In this document: positions 8,736 through 17,887 of the stretch, piece after piece
How the letters are laid out: each line of letters opens with the position of its first letter
Position numbering within the stretch: position 1 is the stretch's first letter
NCBI RefSeq assembly: GCF_014695915.1
Contig: NZ_JACJPF010000036.1
Location: forward strand, 186,001 to 250,000
Source: Trichocoleus sp. FACHB-40
GTDB lineage: Bacteria > Cyanobacteriota > Cyanobacteriia > Cyanobacteriales > FACHB-T130
Length of the DNA: 64,000 bases
Direction of reading: 5' to 3'
Program-made: the position numbers and the translations under genes
The notes under the pieces: model-generated
The model's database searches: none
What the model saw: the letters and a program-made list of their open reading frames with translations, nothing else
What the model was told of the DNA's origin: nothing

Positions 8736-10346
8736 TCATTCCCACTCGATAGTTCCAGGTGGCTTAGAAGTGATATCGTAAACCACGCGATTGACACCCC
8801 GAACTTCATTCACAATACGAGTAGAAACGGTTTCCAAGAAATCATAAGGCACCCTTGCCCAATCCGCCGTCATGCCATCTTCGCTGGAAACGAAGCGTAA
8901 GACAATCGGATAAGCGTAAGTACGCTGATCGCCCATCACGCCTACACTGCGAATAGGTAACAACACAGCAAAAGCTTGCCAGAACTGGTTGTACATTCCC
9001 TGGCGATTAATTTCCTGACGGACAATTAGATCGGCATCGCGTAGAATTTCTAATCGCTCTGCTGTAACTTCGCCTAAAATGCGAATTGCCAGTCCAGGGC
9101 CGGGGAAGGGTTGCCGCTGTACAATTTCTTCTGGTAAACCAATTGAGCGCCCGACTTTTCTCACTTCATCTTTGAAGAGTTTTCGCAGCGGTTCGACTAA
9201 CTTAAACCGTAAGTCTTTAGGCAAACCGCCGACGTTGTGATGGCTCTTAATTTTCACTGCTACCCGTTCGCCAGATTTGGGATCGACGTTGGTATCAGCT
9301 GATTCAATAACATCTGGGTAGAGAGTGCCTTGGGCAAGATAATCAAAGGGGCCAAGACGTTTAGACTCTTCTTCAAAGACGCTGATAAATTCGTGACCGA
9401 TGCGGCGGCGTTTTTCTTCGGGATCTGTGACACCAGCGATCGCATTTAGGAAACGTTCTCTTGCTTGAACGTGTTCCACAGGAATATGAAATTGCTCTTG
9501 GAACAGCTTCACTAACCGTTCTGGCTCCTCTTTCCGCATGAAGCCTTGGTCAATAAACATACAAGTCAACTGATCGCCAATTGCCTTGTACAGCAAAAAG
9601 GCCAGCGTGGAAGAATCGACACCGCCGCTTAAAGCTAACAGCACTCGCTTCTCGCCAACTTTGGCGCGAATTTCTCGAATTGACTGCTCAACAAAAGCTG
9701 CTGTCGTCCAAGTCGGTTCGCAGTCGCAGATGTGATAGACAAAGTTGCGGATTAAGGCAATACCCCCAATCGAGTGAACGACTTCTGGATGGAACTGGAC
9801 ACCGTAGAGCTTTTTCTCGTGGTGAGCGATCGCAGCGCAAGGAGTATTCGCTGTGTGTGCCAGCACCTCAAACCCTTCTGGCATCTTGGTTACAGAGTCC
9901 CCATGACTCATCCACATGGTGGTGCCATCTTCCACATTTGTGAGCAGATCCGTGGGATCGTCAATCAATAAGGATGCCTTGCCATACTCTCCCCGGTCAG
10001 CACTGGTGACTTCCCCACCCAGCTGCTGCACCATCAGCTGCATTCCATAACACACTCCGAGTATGGGAACGCCCAGATTCCATATTTCGGGATCGCCATG
10101 GGGCGCTTTCTTGTCATAGACGGAACTAGGGCCACCAGAGAAGATTATTCCCTTGGGATTGAGTTGCTTTAGCTGTTCGGCTGTGGTTCGATAAGAAAGC
10201 ACTTCCGAGTACACTTGTGTCTCCCGAATCCGACGCGCAATCAGTTCGGAATACTGAGAGCCGAAGTCAAGAATCACAATTATTTGGCGGTTCAGTTGCC
10301 CCAAATTCTCTTCTAATTGAGGCAGTCGTTGTGTCTGTAGAGTCAC
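8736..10346 (-). CDS. guaA: GMP synthase (glutamine-hydrolysing)
   Basis: Converts XMP to GMP using ATP and glutamine-derived ammonia, the last step of guanine nucleotide synthesis. The 536-residue protein has an N-terminal class I amidotransferase with catalytic Cys99 in GVCYGMQLM and the His-Glu pair in [11 protein letters not shown]. The ATP-pyrophosphatase P-loop SGGVDSST lies near residue 240 and the dimerisation domain ends in GTIEWE, the normal C-terminus. The N-terminus is about 15 residues longer than many bacterial GuaA proteins. ATG 10346 is used because the following [13 protein letters not shown] strand begins near residue 21. Monocistronic. Confidence 0.98.
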   Translation of the reverse strand: MTLQTQRLPQLEENLGQLNRQIIVILDFGSQYSELIARRIRETQVYSEVLSYRTTAEQLKQLNPKGIIFSGGPSSVYDKKAPHGDPEIWNLGVPILGVCYGMQLMVQQLGGEVTSADRGEYGKASLLIDDPTDLLTNVEDGTTMWMSHGDSVTKMPEGFEVLAHTANTPCAAIAHHEKKLYGVQFHPEVVHSIGGIALIRNFVYHICDCEPTWTTAAFVEQSIREIRAKVGEKRVLLALSGGVDSSTLAFLLYKAIGDQLTCMFIDQGFMRKEEPERLVKLFQEQFHIPVEHVQARERFLNAIAGVTDPEEKRRRIGHEFISVFEEESKRLGPFDYLAQGTLYPDVIESADTNVDPKSGERVAVKIKSHHNVGGLPKDLRFKLVEPLRKLFKDEVRKVGRSIGLPEEIVQRQPFPGPGLAIRILGEVTAERLEILRDADLIVRQEINRQGMYNQFWQAFAVLLPIRSVGVMGDQRTYAYPIVLRFVSSEDGMTADWARVPYDFLETVSTRIVNEVRGVNRVVYDITSKPPGTIEWE

Positions 10347-10477
10347 CGGAGTATCCTAAATGGTGATAGTGTGGATATTCAATAGTCCTTAGTTAGTTAC
10401 TAATGACTAATAACTACTAATTTTCTAGAAAAACTGCTTTATTGCTATTTATTAAGTTAATTGGTATTCCTATAAAA

Positions 10478-11668
10478 TTAACACACTTGATACAGTAACG
10501 CGGCACCATTTTGGCTTTTGACGATAATCCGGCGATCTCGATCGAACAGCAGGGAACCGACGGTAACTTGAGTATCGATCATCGTGCGGATGTAAGCTTG
10601 CGATCGCGTGTCAATAGCCTCACAAAGTGAGCTATAAACTTGATCGGCGATCGCGCCTCCACTAGCATCGTCCAATTGCCGCAGGTAAAAGAGCGCATCT
10701 TCCGCTGTAGCACTTTGGAAAATTGCCTGCAATGCCGCAGTCGGTAAACCCAGCTTTGCACAATGAGCAGTCAAAATTTCCATCCTTCCATCAGCAAGGT
10801 GGTGGTGAGTGTGAAAAATTCCCCCCGCAAGTTTTATAAGTTTGCCGTGGTAGCCAAATAATAAGATTGACTTAACCTGCTGCAATCCAGCTTCTACCAA
10901 CATTGGGCCAAGCCAGTTAGCAGTTTTTACCATTCTGTCTGGGTGAATACCCAGTTGTCGCGCCAAGTCTAAGCCATTTTCCCCTACGCAGAACACCAAA
11001 CAGTCGAAGTGAGCTTTGTGTTGCAGTTCCTCGCGGAAAGCTTCTAGCTGTCCAGTAGCACTCAACGGCTGAGAAATGCCTGTAGTTCCCAGTAGCGAGA
11101 GTCCATCCACAACGCCAAAAGCTGCATTTGAGGTGCGTTGGGCAAGCGATCGCCCGAAGGGCAAAATAATCGTCACCTGGATTTTTTCCTCTGGTGACAG
11201 CAGACGCTGCAAATTCTCTTGTAACAGCCGCTGGGCATAAGCATAAATTGCCGGTTTGTCACCAGCATTCACCATTCGCCCAATTCCTTCACCGCCTTTG
11301 ATCCGGATGGAGGAGTGAGAAGTTTGGAGTGAGGAGTGAACTGATTCTTCTCCTTTTGCTACCCCGTTTAAAAAAGGCGATTGCCTTTTGTCTTCTTCAA
11401 GCCATTCCACCAGTACCCAGATTGGTGTGTTGCGGGTGAGGTCAAGGTTATCGCCGGGATCGCTGGTGGTAATTGCCAGCGCCATCCCCTCACCGATCTT
11501 AGCAACCTGCTCAATGGGTATTTCCACTGTGTCGGCGGGTTCAACTAAATCCACCGACACAGCGTTTATTTCTGGTTGTTCTTGGCGTAACCAGCGCAGG
11601 GCGGCAATTGCAGCGGCACAAGCAAAGACTGGCAAGGTATATCCAAAGCGGGGTGGGGTTGAGGTCAT
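10478..11668 (-). CDS. cbiD: cobalt-precorrin-5B C1-methyltransferase CbiD
   Basis: Methylates C1 of the corrin ring in anaerobic cobalamin biosynthesis. The 396-residue sequence has family blocks TPPRFGYTLPVFACAAAIAAL at the N-terminus, the Gly-rich GEGIGRMVNAGDKPAI region near 130 and GLSLLGTTGISQPLS near 195. No cobalamin riboswitch is seen in the short upstream region. Residues about 105-122 (GEESVHSSLQTSHSSIRIKG) look like an insertion: the DNA at 11318-11350 is an ACTCCTCACTCC-type short repeat, so the loop is longer than usual. No other cob/cbi genes are in the window. Confidence 0.95.
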   Translation of the reverse strand: MTSTPPRFGYTLPVFACAAAIAALRWLRQEQPEINAVSVDLVEPADTVEIPIEQVAKIGEGMALAITTSDPGDNLDLTRNTPIWVLVEWLEEDKRQSPFLNGVAKGEESVHSSLQTSHSSIRIKGGEGIGRMVNAGDKPAIYAYAQRLLQENLQRLLSPEEKIQVTIILPFGRSLAQRTSNAAFGVVDGLSLLGTTGISQPLSATGQLEAFREELQHKAHFDCLVFCVGENGLDLARQLGIHPDRMVKTANWLGPMLVEAGLQQVKSILLFGYHGKLIKLAGGIFHTHHHLADGRMEILTAHCAKLGLPTAALQAIFQSATAEDALFYLRQLDDASGGAIADQVYSSLCEAIDTRSQAYIRTMIDTQVTVGSLLFDRDRRIIVKSQNGAALLYQVC

Positions 11669-11798
11669 TGTGAGAGTGCGATCGCGATCGCTGCGCGAGG
11701 GTGACTTTTAACAGCTCTGTCATCAGTCTTTCATTGGATTCTATCAATATAAAGATTTTGTAAGTATTTCCTGCTCAACGAGACACTCTGGAGGTTTC

Positions 11799-12131
11799 AT
11801 GAAATTTTTCTTTACGAACTTGTTTTCCAAAGCTCCTGCTCAAATTTCCAAATCAGAATTTCGACCAAGCACTGTGGTAATCAGACCCAGTGGGTGCTTG
11901 GATAGCAAGACCAGTCCTGCTTTTATTAAGTCTCTAGAGCAAGCCTTGGAATTGGCGACAGATACTGTGGTGGTGGATATGATTGCGGTAAATGCTATCA
12001 AAAGGGAGGGGGTCAAAAGCCTGCTGCATGGAATGGAGAAAGCTGCGGCGCTGGGCAAAACCCTAACTTTTGAATTTCTGGATGTGGCGACGCAAAGAGT
12101 TCTCGAAGCTGCCTGGAACTATGAAATATAA
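11799..12131 (+). CDS. STAS domain protein, anti-sigma-factor-antagonist-like
   Basis: A 110-residue protein whose core matches a STAS fold: VVIRPSGCLDSKTSPAFIKSL (strand, turn, helix), then DTVVVDMIAVNAIKREGVKSLLHGMEKAAALGKTLTFEFLD. In SpoIIAA-type proteins a Ser/Thr is phosphorylated in the loop after the strand LVLDLSGV; here the region reads VDMIAVNAIKREGV with no Ser or Thr at the usual site, so phospho-switching is doubtful. ATG 11799 follows GGAGG at a good spacing. No kinase or sigma factor is adjacent. Confidence 0.7.
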   Translation: MKFFFTNLFSKAPAQISKSEFRPSTVVIRPSGCLDSKTSPAFIKSLEQALELATDTVVVDMIAVNAIKREGVKSLLHGMEKAAALGKTLTFEFLDVATQRVLEAAWNYEI

Positions 12132-12147
12132 TTTGCAAAAATTAAAA

Positions 12148-12184
12148 GCTCGACTTATGCAACCTCCTAAGTCGAGCCTTTTGG
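12148..12184 (+). terminator. rho-independent terminator of the STAS gene
   Basis: Ten-base perfect stem gctcgactta / taagtcgagc with a 10-base loop followed by cttttggtttt, 17 bases after the STAS gene stop. Confidence 0.85.
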
Positions 12185-12263
12185 TTTTAATATTCTGGTC
12201 TTTGTCCTACGCTAGGACAATTATTTTTTCTTGCAGGTCAGCGATCGCTTCTTCAATTCCCAC

Positions 12264-13085
12264 TCAAGCAACTTCCAGATTGTCTACTGTGACTGTAGGG
12301 TTATCAAGAACAGCGATCGCCAAATTCAACTGCTTCACTCCCTTTAGGTTCAATTCTGATGTAAAAATCCTATCAACTGTACAACCCTCAAAGTTTGCCT
12401 TCTCCAAGTTTGTCCGAATCATCTGAGCCTCGCTCAGGTTTGCCCATCTCAGGTCTGCCTTGCTGAGGTCTGACTCGCTAACAACTGCCCGTCTCAGGTT
12501 TGCCCATCTCAGGTCTGCCCCACGTAGGTTTACCTCAGAAAGTTGTGCATCACTGAGATTGGCTCCACTCAGGTTTGCCTTTCTCAGGTTGGCAGAGGTG
12601 AATTTTACCTCGCTGAAGTTTGCTTGGCACACAACTGCATTACAGAGGTTAGCCCCACTCAGGTTAGCTCCACTCAGGTCTGCCCATCTCAAGTCTGCGC
12701 CGCTCAAATTTACGCCGCTCAAATCTGCGCCACTCAAGTTGGCAGAGGTGAGGTTTGCGCCTCTGAGATTAGCCGAGGTGAGGTCTGCGCCGCTGAGATT
12801 GGCTTGGCTAAGGTTAGCTCGTCTGAGGTTGGCATTTCTCAGGTTTGGTTGGAGCTGAGGATGCTCTTTTCTTGTCTGATTCCAGCTTTCTACTCCAAAA
12901 TTTAGCAAATCCAACTCCTGGTTGGCTGCACCTTTAAACCGGGTTGCGATCGCAATAATTGTGGGATTATTTTTTATATCTATTTTGCTTTTCACTATAT
13001 AACTTCCCATTTTTTCCTTAGTAATCTCAATTATTTGAACAAAGCTTCCGGATAATTTCACCTTATAGCGATCGCAATTTTTCAT
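12264..13085 (-). CDS. pentapeptide repeat protein
   Basis: Residues about 75-225 form roughly 30 tandem A(D/N)LxX pentapeptides (for example NLSGADLTSANLRGANL), which fold into a right-handed quadrilateral beta-helix. It is preceded by a linker (LLNFGVESWNQTRKEHPQLQPNL) also found in the neighbouring pentapeptide protein, and followed by a short tail ending TVTVDNLEVA that is likewise shared. The start is uncertain: ATG 13085, ATG 13010 (best spaced AAGGA) and TTG 13124 are in frame. No catalytic domain is visible; targets are unknown. The gene converges on the STAS gene. Probably a truncated paralogue of the 13377-14582 gene lacking its C-terminal domain. Confidence 0.85.
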   Translation of the reverse strand: MKNCDRYKVKLSGSFVQIIEITKEKMGSYIVKSKIDIKNNPTIIAIATRFKGAANQELDLLNFGVESWNQTRKEHPQLQPNLRNANLRRANLSQANLSGADLTSANLRGANLTSANLSGADLSGVNLSGADLRWADLSGANLSGANLCNAVVCQANFSEVKFTSANLRKANLSGANLSDAQLSEVNLRGADLRWANLRRAVVSESDLSKADLRWANLSEAQMIRTNLEKANFEGCTVDRIFTSELNLKGVKQLNLAIAVLDNPTVTVDNLEVA

Positions 13086-13376
13086 CCTTTCAAAGCAATT
13101 TAGCTTTTCTACTCTTGGAGTCAATTGATTAAGTTAACTAAAAGCGCGATTCGCTTCTAAACCTTACTTTCTATATCTTAAGGAATATATTTGATGTTTA
13201 AAAACATTTAGATTAACGTTCACTTAATCTTTAAATTACTGGCATTTATCTGAGGAAGTAGTAAAGATTAAAAAGCGGTGTTGGACAATTGGATAGCTAT
13301 CAAGCAAAATTTTCAACAATGTACAACACCAAAAATGTCTGTATTCTAAGCTACAAAACTCCAAATAAACGCTATC

Positions 13377-14582
13377 CTAATACCCGCCCCGTAACTCCTG
13401 TGCCTTAGCTTGGGCTGGGGCAATGATTTTTTCTTTCAGGTCAGCGATCGCTTGGCTTAGACTCGGATACTGGTAAGTTGGGAGCATCCAAGGATATTCG
13501 TGCAAATCATCCGATATAGCTAAGTGGGTGGTATCAACTTGCACTAACGGTTGCACTGGGACTTCAGAGATACCTAGGAGGATTTTCAGTAATTCCTGGG
13601 GGATGTGAGGAGCGTCTGTGAAATCGGCAATGATAAACTTCACCATTCCCGCCACGGTGGAGATTGATTCCTTGAGTTCGGGCGTTGTTGATTTTTCTAA
13701 CTCAACCGACATGGGCAAATAGTCATGTTGACGAAGAGCATCCCGAATTTCCTCCAGTAATACAAGGCGATCGCTACTTTGAAAGCAGCCCAGGATCAGC
13801 ACAATGTTGGAGTGAATAGAATTAAAAACCTCGCGGACTTTCTGGTGATTTAGCAGAAAGTAAATAAACTGAGCGACTTCCAGATTATCCACCGCGATCA
13901 CGCCTTCCCCTGGAGGAGCTACGCTGAGGTTTAACTGGTTGGCTGCTTCCAGATTCAACCCCCAAGAAGAAATACCATAAATTAAACAACCTGCAAGATT
14001 CGCCTGCTCAAAGTTAGTCTTGAGCAACCTTGCTCCCATCAAGTTTGCCTCACCCAGATCAGCTCCGGAGAGATCCGCACCTTGTAAATCCGCACCAATG
14101 AGAATCGCGCCTCGCAAATCCGCCCCGATCAGGTTCGCGCCGATCAGGTTTGCTCCCCGCATATCCACCTCACTCAGATTTGCCCCGATTGCGATCGCCC
14201 CGGATAAATCTGCTTTGCCGAGATATACCCAGTGAAGATCGGCTCCATCCAGGTTCACCCTACTCAGGTTCGCTTCTAACAGGTAAGCCTCGCTGAGGTT
14301 TACTTCACTCAGATCCGCCTCAGACAAATCTGCTTTACTCAGGTATGCCCCACTCAAGTTAGCGCCCCGGAGGTCGGCTTGAGACAGAGATGCCCCCATT
14401 AGGTTCACTCCGCTCAAATCTACGCCACTTAGAGATGCCTTCATCAGGTTTACCCCACCCAAATCTTCCTGGCGCAGATCGGCTCCTCTGAGGTCTGGCG
14501 GTATTCCTGGACTCAAAGAGCGCCACTTATTCCAAGCTTCTACTCCTTGCTTTAGCAGAGCCAGTTGTTGCTCGTTTGCCAT
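13377..14582 (-). CDS. pentapeptide repeat protein with C-terminal TIR-like region
   Basis: The 401-residue protein starts with a short helix (LLKQGVEAWNKWRSL), then pentapeptide repeats at about 28-205, a joiner containing VIAVDNLEVAQFIYFLLNHQKVREV, and a globular C-terminal domain (about 255-401). That domain begins with the strand IVLILGCF, a helix DRLVLLEEIRDALRQHDYLPMSV, then STVAGMVKFIIADFTDAPHIPQEL. This order of strands and helices resembles TIR-like/nucleotide-binding folds; I recall the same pentapeptide-plus-domain fusion in many cyanobacteria. Whether an NADase glutamate is present cannot be decided by eye. ATG 14582 begins MANEQQ. The gene is followed by the shorter pentapeptide paralogue. 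Confidence 0.85.
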   Translation of the reverse strand: MANEQQLALLKQGVEAWNKWRSLSPGIPPDLRGADLRQEDLGGVNLMKASLSGVDLSGVNLMGASLSQADLRGANLSGAYLSKADLSEADLSEVNLSEAYLLEANLSRVNLDGADLHWVYLGKADLSGAIAIGANLSEVDMRGANLIGANLIGADLRGAILIGADLQGADLSGADLGEANLMGARLLKTNFEQANLAGCLIYGISSWGLNLEAANQLNLSVAPPGEGVIAVDNLEVAQFIYFLLNHQKVREVFNSIHSNIVLILGCFQSSDRLVLLEEIRDALRQHDYLPMSVELEKSTTPELKESISTVAGMVKFIIADFTDAPHIPQELLKILLGISEVPVQPLVQVDTTHLAISDDLHEYPWMLPTYQYPSLSQAIADLKEKIIAPAQAKAQELRGGY

Positions 14583-14942
14583 GCAGCTCCACGCCCCTTT
14601 ATTTTGGCAGATGCCATTACTGGCCTTTGGTACGATGTCTTGGCGCTTACTTCCTGGTAGTCATGCACCCAAGCCATAGAGATTCACTGAGATTTTTTGG
14701 GAAAGCTATATAAGACAGCCAGACTACTCAAACTACCACTTTCTAAATAAGTATGCTCTTAGGTTTATTTTTGTTTGAATAGATTAAGAAGTATTTCTTT
14801 GTGGAGTAGATTCCCCCGCACAGAATTTCTAGTCTATCAAAAGCCTTAATTTTAAACCAGCTTAGGAATAGTTGTGTTTATCAGTGAGGATTTTGGTGTT
14901 CGCCCATACCAGCTAGTTTGAAACCAGTCTAGGAGCGATCGC
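14583..14942. other. intergenic region, 360 bases
   Basis: Divergent promoter region between the pentapeptide gene and the MFS gene. No ORF, hairpin with a T-tract, or RNA gene is seen; a HIP1 site (about 14935-14942) abuts the MFS start codon. Confidence 0.5.
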
Positions 14943-16448
14943 TTGCAAGCCCCAATTGAAAACGTATCTCCTCCAAATTTAGAGGTTCTAGAAACCACCC
15001 CAGGTTCTGTGGTGGTATCCCCTCAATCGCCAGCGAAAATTTCCAAAGATGCCATTCGGTCTAGTCTGAAGGCATCTGCCTGGGATGCCGTATTTGCTGC
15101 CATTTTTGGCAACATTACTGGCGGTGTCTTACTGAGTAATTTTTTGCTCCAACTGGGTGCTGGCCCAATTGAGATTGGTATGCTGTCCTCAGTTCCTATG
15201 TTGGTGAATTTGCTGCAACCGGTGGGAGCATATCTGTCGGAGCAAAGCACCAGCCGCTACTGGTATAACGTCTGGATTTACGGCCCATCACGGCTGCTGT
15301 GGCTGATTTTAGTATTGGCGATTGGGTGGAAAAGCTGGCATCACACCGATTTGCACACATTAGTCGGCTTGACATTGGGGATAGTCTTGGCAACCAATGT
15401 TGTTGGAGCCTTGGGAAGTGCGAACTGGATGAGTTGGATGGCGGTGTTGGTTCCCGAAAGGTTGCGGGGGCGCTATTTCGGCATTCGCAATAGTGTCACA
15501 AGCTTGACTACGCTGCTAGGCATACCCCTGCTGGGTCTAGCAGTGTCTGCTTGGCCTAGTGGGACGATTCAGGGTTACGCTGTGGTCTTAGTGCTGGGGG
15601 TAGTCATGGGGCTAATTAGTCTCGTCTGTCAATTTTTCATGGCGGATGTGAACCCCCGGATGCAATTCGCAGCAGCAGGGGAGAGTGGGGAAGTCGGAGA
15701 AGTTCCCTCCCTTACCCCATCACCTCAGCGCCCCCTCTCTTTATCTCGCTTTGAGCCTAATTTCTTGAGGTTTTTGCTGTACTTTGGCTTTTGGGCATTT
15801 GCAGTCAATATCTGCACTCCCTTCTTTGGTCTTTACCTGCTGGACAATCTGGATATAAGTGTCACCTGGGTAACTTTCTATAGCAGCTTAACGTCTGCCG
15901 CTACCTTGGTGATGATGGTGGTGTGGGGCAAGCTGGCAGACCGGATGGGGAATCGTCCGTTGCTGGTATTTGTCGGAATACTGGTAGCAGTGACACCTTT
16001 ATTCTGGCTTGGACTTGGGGCTGACCCGATTTCTGTTTGGATTTGGTTCCCGCTTTTACACGTGCTGATGGGTGGGACTTGGGCAGCCATTGACTTGTGC
16101 AGCAACAATCTGCAAATGTCAGTGGCATCGGGGCGCAATCAGTCTACTTACTTTGCGATCGCTGCTGCTGTTTCTGGGGTCTGTGGTGCTTTGGGAACGA
16201 CTACTGGCGGCTTTCTGGCTTCTCAAGTCAATTTTGGGGGTTTGCAAGCAGTGTTTGCCCTCTCTGCTGCCTTGCGGCTAATTGCTTTATTAGCTTTGTT
16301 CTTTGTGCAAGAAAAGCGTTCTACCCCACTATTGCAAGTGATGCGATCGCTTGTTCCCTCAAAATCTCAACTGCTCCCAGTTCCATTAGTTGTACCAGGA
16401 GTAGAACAATCCCGGTTAAATCCTGAGCCAGTTGAAGTTCCCGAATAA
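14943..16448 (+). CDS. major facilitator superfamily transporter
   Basis: A 501-residue inner-membrane protein with about 12 hydrophobic helices in two halves (about 45-235 and 275-465) and the MFS loop motif WGKLADRMGNRPLL near residue 335. The first visible start is TTG 14943 right after a HIP1 site; the hydrophilic N-terminal 40 residues precede the first helix. The central cytoplasmic loop (about 243-265, GESGEVGEVPSLTPSPQRP) is encoded by a repetitive stretch and looks expanded. The substrate cannot be predicted. The C-terminal tail is hydrophilic. No operon partner. Confidence 0.85.
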   Translation: MQAPIENVSPPNLEVLETTPGSVVVSPQSPAKISKDAIRSSLKASAWDAVFAAIFGNITGGVLLSNFLLQLGAGPIEIGMLSSVPMLVNLLQPVGAYLSEQSTSRYWYNVWIYGPSRLLWLILVLAIGWKSWHHTDLHTLVGLTLGIVLATNVVGALGSANWMSWMAVLVPERLRGRYFGIRNSVTSLTTLLGIPLLGLAVSAWPSGTIQGYAVVLVLGVVMGLISLVCQFFMADVNPRMQFAAAGESGEVGEVPSLTPSPQRPLSLSRFEPNFLRFLLYFGFWAFAVNICTPFFGLYLLDNLDISVTWVTFYSSLTSAATLVMMVVWGKLADRMGNRPLLVFVGILVAVTPLFWLGLGADPISVWIWFPLLHVLMGGTWAAIDLCSNNLQMSVASGRNQSTYFAIAAAVSGVCGALGTTTGGFLASQVNFGGLQAVFALSAALRLIALLALFFVQEKRSTPLLQVMRSLVPSKSQLLPVPLVVPGVEQSRLNPEPVEVPE

Positions 16449-16520
16449 ATTGGCTAGTAGCTAATAGCTATTAGCCATTAGCTATTAGACTTATATTTTC
16501 TACTGTTAGGAAAATACTTA

Positions 16521-16745
16521 TTAATCAGATTTATCAGATTGTTCAACTAATTTTCTCAAACGAAGATATGCCTCTTCTGGTGTTAGAGGTTCAGATTCTA
16601 TCTCGTTAGGGATGTAAAATTGTCTGCTATCTGGAAAGTAACGTACAACAAAACTAGGGATAAGTCCTAACTCCATAGCCTTTTTACCCAGCGCTTCGGC
16701 TGTGTCTGAAAGGCTTGATTCGTCATGGAAGTGATACTCGCTCAT
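16521..16745 (-). CDS. small conserved hypothetical protein
   Basis: A 74-residue acidic, soluble protein (MSEYHFHDESSLSDTAEAL...). It has two predicted helices around a short strand (PSFVVRYFPDSRQFYI) and no known motif. ATG 16745 is the only reasonable start. It lies behind the exported protein at 16836-17384 on the same strand with a 90-base gap. The family is not recognised, and it may be a cyanobacterium-specific protein. Confidence 0.6.
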   Translation of the reverse strand: MSEYHFHDESSLSDTAEALGKKAMELGLIPSFVVRYFPDSRQFYIPNEIESEPLTPEEAYLRLRKLVEQSDKSD

Positions 16746-16835
16746 ACCCTTTTGTCTCCACCATATCTGTAAAGCTTACACTCTTGCGGGGGTAACCGTC
16801 TTGAAAAATAGTGCTACAAGCCCACTCCACAAAAG

Positions 16836-17384
16836 TTACCGTTGAAAATTGGCTTTACAAACGCCCAACATCCGTTTGTCGTTATTGCTAAGGTTGGTAA
16901 TTCGCTCATATCCGTGGAGTTGTAAGCTACCGTCAGTTTGCAAGCCGCTACTTGAGGCCACAGGAGATGGTTGTTGAAGGGTGATTGAGTAGGGATTTGT
17001 TGTTTGGTCGTAAGGATCTACAACGGTCAAATTCATTTTCTGTACTGCGACCGTGCCGGAAAAACAACTAAATTCTGAAGAGGGCATATACAATGCACCA
17101 ACTACTTTTCCCTGACGCGCTTCAAACACCATATACTCTTGACCAATTTGTTCTGGCTTTTGGGAACTACCATAGAGGTAGATTCCATCAGGAACTCGCT
17201 TGGTTGGTGAAATAGTTGCTTGTGCAATTAGTGAAGGCGAACTAAGTTCGGCTGCTGGCAAAAGTGGGGCTAGTGTCTCCAAAGCCGCGGCGCTGGTTGC
17301 CATGCCTACTGTTAGAAGTAATCCCAAAGCAGGCACTTCAAAATGACGCTGTTGAAAAAATCGATCGAAGAATTTGTTTAGCAC
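16836..17384 (-). CDS. conserved exported cyanobacterial protein
   Basis: A 182-residue protein with a hydrophobic N-terminal segment (VPALGLLLTVGMATSAAAL, about 17-35) that looks like a signal peptide, followed by a Pro/Ser-rich stretch. The conserved core reads PDGIYLYGSSQKPEQIGQEY, then MVFEARQGKVVGALYMPSSEF, with two Cys residues (in SCFSGT and GVCKANF) that could pair in the periplasm. I recognise the core as a recurrent cyanobacterial exported protein of unknown function. ATG 17384 begins MLNKFFDRFFQQR, a positively charged n-region. Monocistronic or loosely linked to the small gene behind it. Confidence 0.75.
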   Translation of the reverse strand: MLNKFFDRFFQQRHFEVPALGLLLTVGMATSAAALETLAPLLPAAELSSPSLIAQATISPTKRVPDGIYLYGSSQKPEQIGQEYMVFEARQGKVVGALYMPSSEFSCFSGTVAVQKMNLTVVDPYDQTTNPYSITLQQPSPVASSSGLQTDGSLQLHGYERITNLSNNDKRMLGVCKANFQR

Positions 17385-17798
17385 CGTAGTATCCCCTTAG
17401 CAATTAAGAGTAGACACACTCAAGACCCTAATTAAAAAATAGCTAATAATTGAGGTTGAATGCTTCACTCAAATGGGTGAAAGACTTCTCACCCGATAGG
17501 AGTTTTTGTTAAGTCAAGCGACGTATTGAGGACAATTTTTTCTACAGGAGATTGCCCCTGAAGTCTAGAAGACTGATTTGTACTCCCTTGATTGAGCCGT
17601 TCCATTAGCTTTCCTCAATGCGTCAGCGTGGGCTTGTCTCTTAACTGATCGTTGACTTCATCGGCACCAGCCTGAATTACGCAAAGACTTTAGGAAACTT
17701 TACAAAAGTAAGAGTGCGGGCAATCCCCACCTACTGAATGCTGAAGGACAGAGGGGAGGAGATATTTAACCAGATAGGGGCAAAAAAGCCAAATAAGT
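17385..17798. other. intergenic region, 414 bases
   Basis: Leader of the exported protein plus spacer. A short palindrome (gggtgaaagacttctcaccc, about 17475-17494) is visible; no ORF or recognised RNA. Confidence 0.4.
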
Positions 17799-17838
17799 AA
17801 TAAACCCGCTCCTAAAACTTAGTAGGGGCGGGTTTATT
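17799..17838 (-). terminator. terminator of the sigma factor gene
   Basis: Stem aataaacccgc / gcgggtttatt with a GC-rich base, about 50 bases past the sigma factor stop codon; AT-rich sequence continues on the minus strand. Confidence 0.75.
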
Positions 17839-17887
17839 GGATATAACTGCCAGAACCGGGAATCATTGGTTAATCCCGCTCCCACAG

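Noticed and set aside
9581-9971. Plus-strand ORFs over guaA
   Set aside because: Antisense to guaA, which is intact and certain.
11669-11798. Cobalamin riboswitch upstream of cbiD
   Set aside because: The 130-base gap is too short and has no B12-box-like sequence that I can see.
12460-12905. Long plus-strand open frames opposite the pentapeptide gene
   Set aside because: They are the complement of the repeated GC(T/A)AA(C/T)CT pentapeptide codons; the minus-strand frame matches a known family.
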